DNA of 18,397 nucleotides. Source: Isohypsibius dastychi. Taxonomy: Eukaryota; Tardigrada; Eutardigrada; Parachela; Isohypsibiidae. Each line of letters opens with the position of its first letter. The first letter of the stretch is position 1. Both the position numbers and the translations under genes were made by a program. Below are positions 16,808 through 18,397 of the stretch, in pieces. The stretch lies in the NCBI GenBank assembly GCA_034696485.1, contig JAQIWT010000546.1:1-18397 (forward strand), in the 5' to 3' direction. The notes beneath the pieces are model-generated. The model was not told the origin of the DNA, made no database searches, and worked only from the letters and a program-made list of their open reading frames with translations.

Positions 16808-18397
16808 TCACGAGATAAGGCGGTAAGTATCGTCCAGGTAACTAAACACGACGATTCTGGACCTTAATTCAAAAGACTGTTCTTGAAGATCATCATGTAG
16901 TTTATTGAAAAACTTCCGGTGACGTGGGAACCTGTAATAACACCGGTGTTCAACAAAAGGTCAGTATTTGGATAAAGTCAGCACGGGTTGTGTTATAACA
17001 TACTTATCACATAGCTGTGGCCATTCATGAAACTCCATTCGTCCACCGGTAGCAAGAAAAGACAAGTGCACAGGTAGCCATTTCAGAACATGTCCAGGCA
17101 AATCCATGGCCAGAACTTCAATGTTCACATTGGCAACAAACGTGGCAATAAGAGGTTCCAAGATGGTCAAAATCTGACAAACAGGTAACCCAAATACAAT
17201 TTGAGGCAAAAAATTCAACGCCTTACGTGATTACTGTGTCGCTTTTTATCTCTAGCTTGCAACTTTGCTGTATCCGAAACACAGAACTGGACCTTTACGC
17301 TCGATCGTATCTGCGCCGATGGTGGTCCACAGATCTCAGAAATCTGTGATGATATTCCCGAAGATCGATTCACAACCGTTTGAGTGTCGTTAGTTTCCGC
17401 TCGAGCATTGGCGATTTTATGAACCATCCACTCCGTCACTTCCGCTAAACCGAGTCTGCGTTCAGTAATTCGGTTTTCCTTATCGTTTTCCACAAACCGA
17501 ACAATACAAGCATTGTCTTTCATCTGAATCAGATGGATCCGCATGTCTTTACACAAAGTCTGCGTGCTTTCGATAGCGGAGATTTCCGAGAGAATATCGG
17601 CTCGAATGCCGCAACTTCGAAGCTCGCGGACCAGCGCGATCTCCTCCTTGACCATCTGAGAGCTTCCCAGCGTGCAAATAAGAGCATCAACAGAACTTTG
17701 CTGCAGGAACTGGGAAAACAACCTTGCATGGTCACGTCATCAAAATAAAACATGAGATAGGTACTTACATCCGGAGACGCCGTAACAGCAGCAAGCAGTT
17801 TCTCAAATGCAATGCTCACTCCAACAGCGACCGGGTTGAATTCTTTCTCGATTCCTCGTTTGAAATTTTGAACCTTAAAATAACAAGCATGAAGATATCC
17901 GAAGTTGGTGGGAAGGAAGACTTACGATGCCGGAGTAGCGGCCTCCAACAGCAAAAATTTCTGGTCTCACAGGTCCGTCTCGGAATGTCTTTGATTGGAC
18001 AACATGGAACAGTATTCCATTGCGCATGTACTTGTCCGTTAAACCAAGACAAACATCGACCTAAAAAGCCATTGCGTAAATATACAATAATATTACATGT
18101 CTTGCAAAACTGACCGGAAACGAACATCCCATCTTTTCGCACAAAAACAAGAAATTTTCACATTCCTGCAGAGCTTTTTTTGCCAGAGCTGCAGCCTGAA
18201 AAACACGCATGTGAACCAGAATAGTAGAATAAAAGAAGAGGATTTGAACTAACCATCCCTTTCCGTTTGGCTATTTGCTTGACCATATTCTCATCAACGT
18301 AAGCGATTGTGTCTTCCGTCCTGAGGAACCGTTCCAGAAATATGTACTTCTGTTCTTCAACATCAAATTGGCTTGCAAAAAGCTGCTTTGCTTGAAC
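16808..18397 (-). CDS. EIF2AK4: GCN2 eIF2-alpha kinase, C-terminal part (partial)
   Basis: Exons (complement) are 18254->18397, 18115-18195, 17926-18060, 17769-17873, 17227-17709, 17004-17173 and 16808-16931; introns are 52-72 bp. They give the last 413 residues; the kinase domain lies beyond the right edge. GCN2 senses uncharged tRNA and ribosome stalling in the cytoplasm and phosphorylates eIF2-alpha. The visible part holds the histidyl-tRNA-synthetase-like domain: RPEIFAVGGRYSGI, and NPVAVGVSIAFEKLLAAV, which corresponds to synthetase motif 3 but lacks its Arg, as in other GCN2 proteins (human AIGVSIAIDK). An anticodon-binding-like fold follows (VDALICTLGSSQM, ELRSCGIRADIL), then a Ser-rich linker and the C-terminal ribosome/dimer domain (VNIEVLAMDLPGHVLKWL). 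The last exon is recognised by RIVVFSYLDDTYRLIS, matching the human end LYSYRDDYYRI. Without splicing at 17004 the frame would stop 16 codons later and lose this end. The stop is at 16808-16810. Confidence 0.93.

Overview
The window is nuclear DNA from an animal. Every gene is split by spliceosomal introns, mostly 51-99 bp, with GT...AG ends and pyrimidine-rich acceptors. All seven recognisable genes are metazoan in type. Two markers point to a panarthropod: an allatostatin-C-type neuropeptide precursor, and a nicotinic receptor subunit that matches the insect alpha5/6/7 group into its cytoplasmic loop ([11 protein letters not shown]). Small introns, moderate GC and dense packing would suit a tardigrade or a compact-genome mite or crustacean. 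The species is an inference and is not settled here. All exon models below were built by hand by joining frames across splice sites; each keeps phase from exon to exon.

Layout from left to right. (1) 2-388, plus strand: the 3' end of a canopy-family ER protein whose last spliced exon ends in KDEL. (2) 483-1558, minus strand: gankyrin (PSMD10-like), complete, convergent with canopy. (3) 1559-2885: gene-poor, with a perfect 22-bp TCGCGA palindrome, an 18-C run and a possible retroelement 3' tail with TTGAACC repeats. (4) 2886-3780, plus: a complete alkyladenine DNA glycosylase (MPG/AAG). (5) 4190-7457, plus: a complete 20-exon OTUD4/Otu-type deubiquitinase with OTU and Tudor-like domains and a Q/N/P/G-rich tail. 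(6) 8041-9327, plus: a divergent galectin with a long glycine/histidine/serine tail. (7) 9906-14264, plus: a complete 15-exon nicotinic acetylcholine receptor alpha subunit, with a foldback-like mobile element in intron 5. (8) 14265-15101: no recognised gene. (9) 15102-16484, plus: a TATA/Inr promoter and a two-exon allatostatin-C-like precursor. (10) 16808-18397, minus: the 3' end of GCN2 (EIF2AK4), truncated by the window edge.

The genes do not form one pathway. They are a dense set of mostly conserved single genes: ER folding, proteasome assembly, base-excision repair, deubiquitination and RNA regulation, a lectin-like protein, neuronal signalling (a receptor and a peptide next to each other), and translational stress control. 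The parts most worth a second look are the array-armed foldback element with an 11-bp flanking duplication, the galectin fused to a novel tail with a degraded sugar-binding motif, the amidated allatostatin-C-like peptide, and the predicted 3'-end overlap of canopy and gankyrin.
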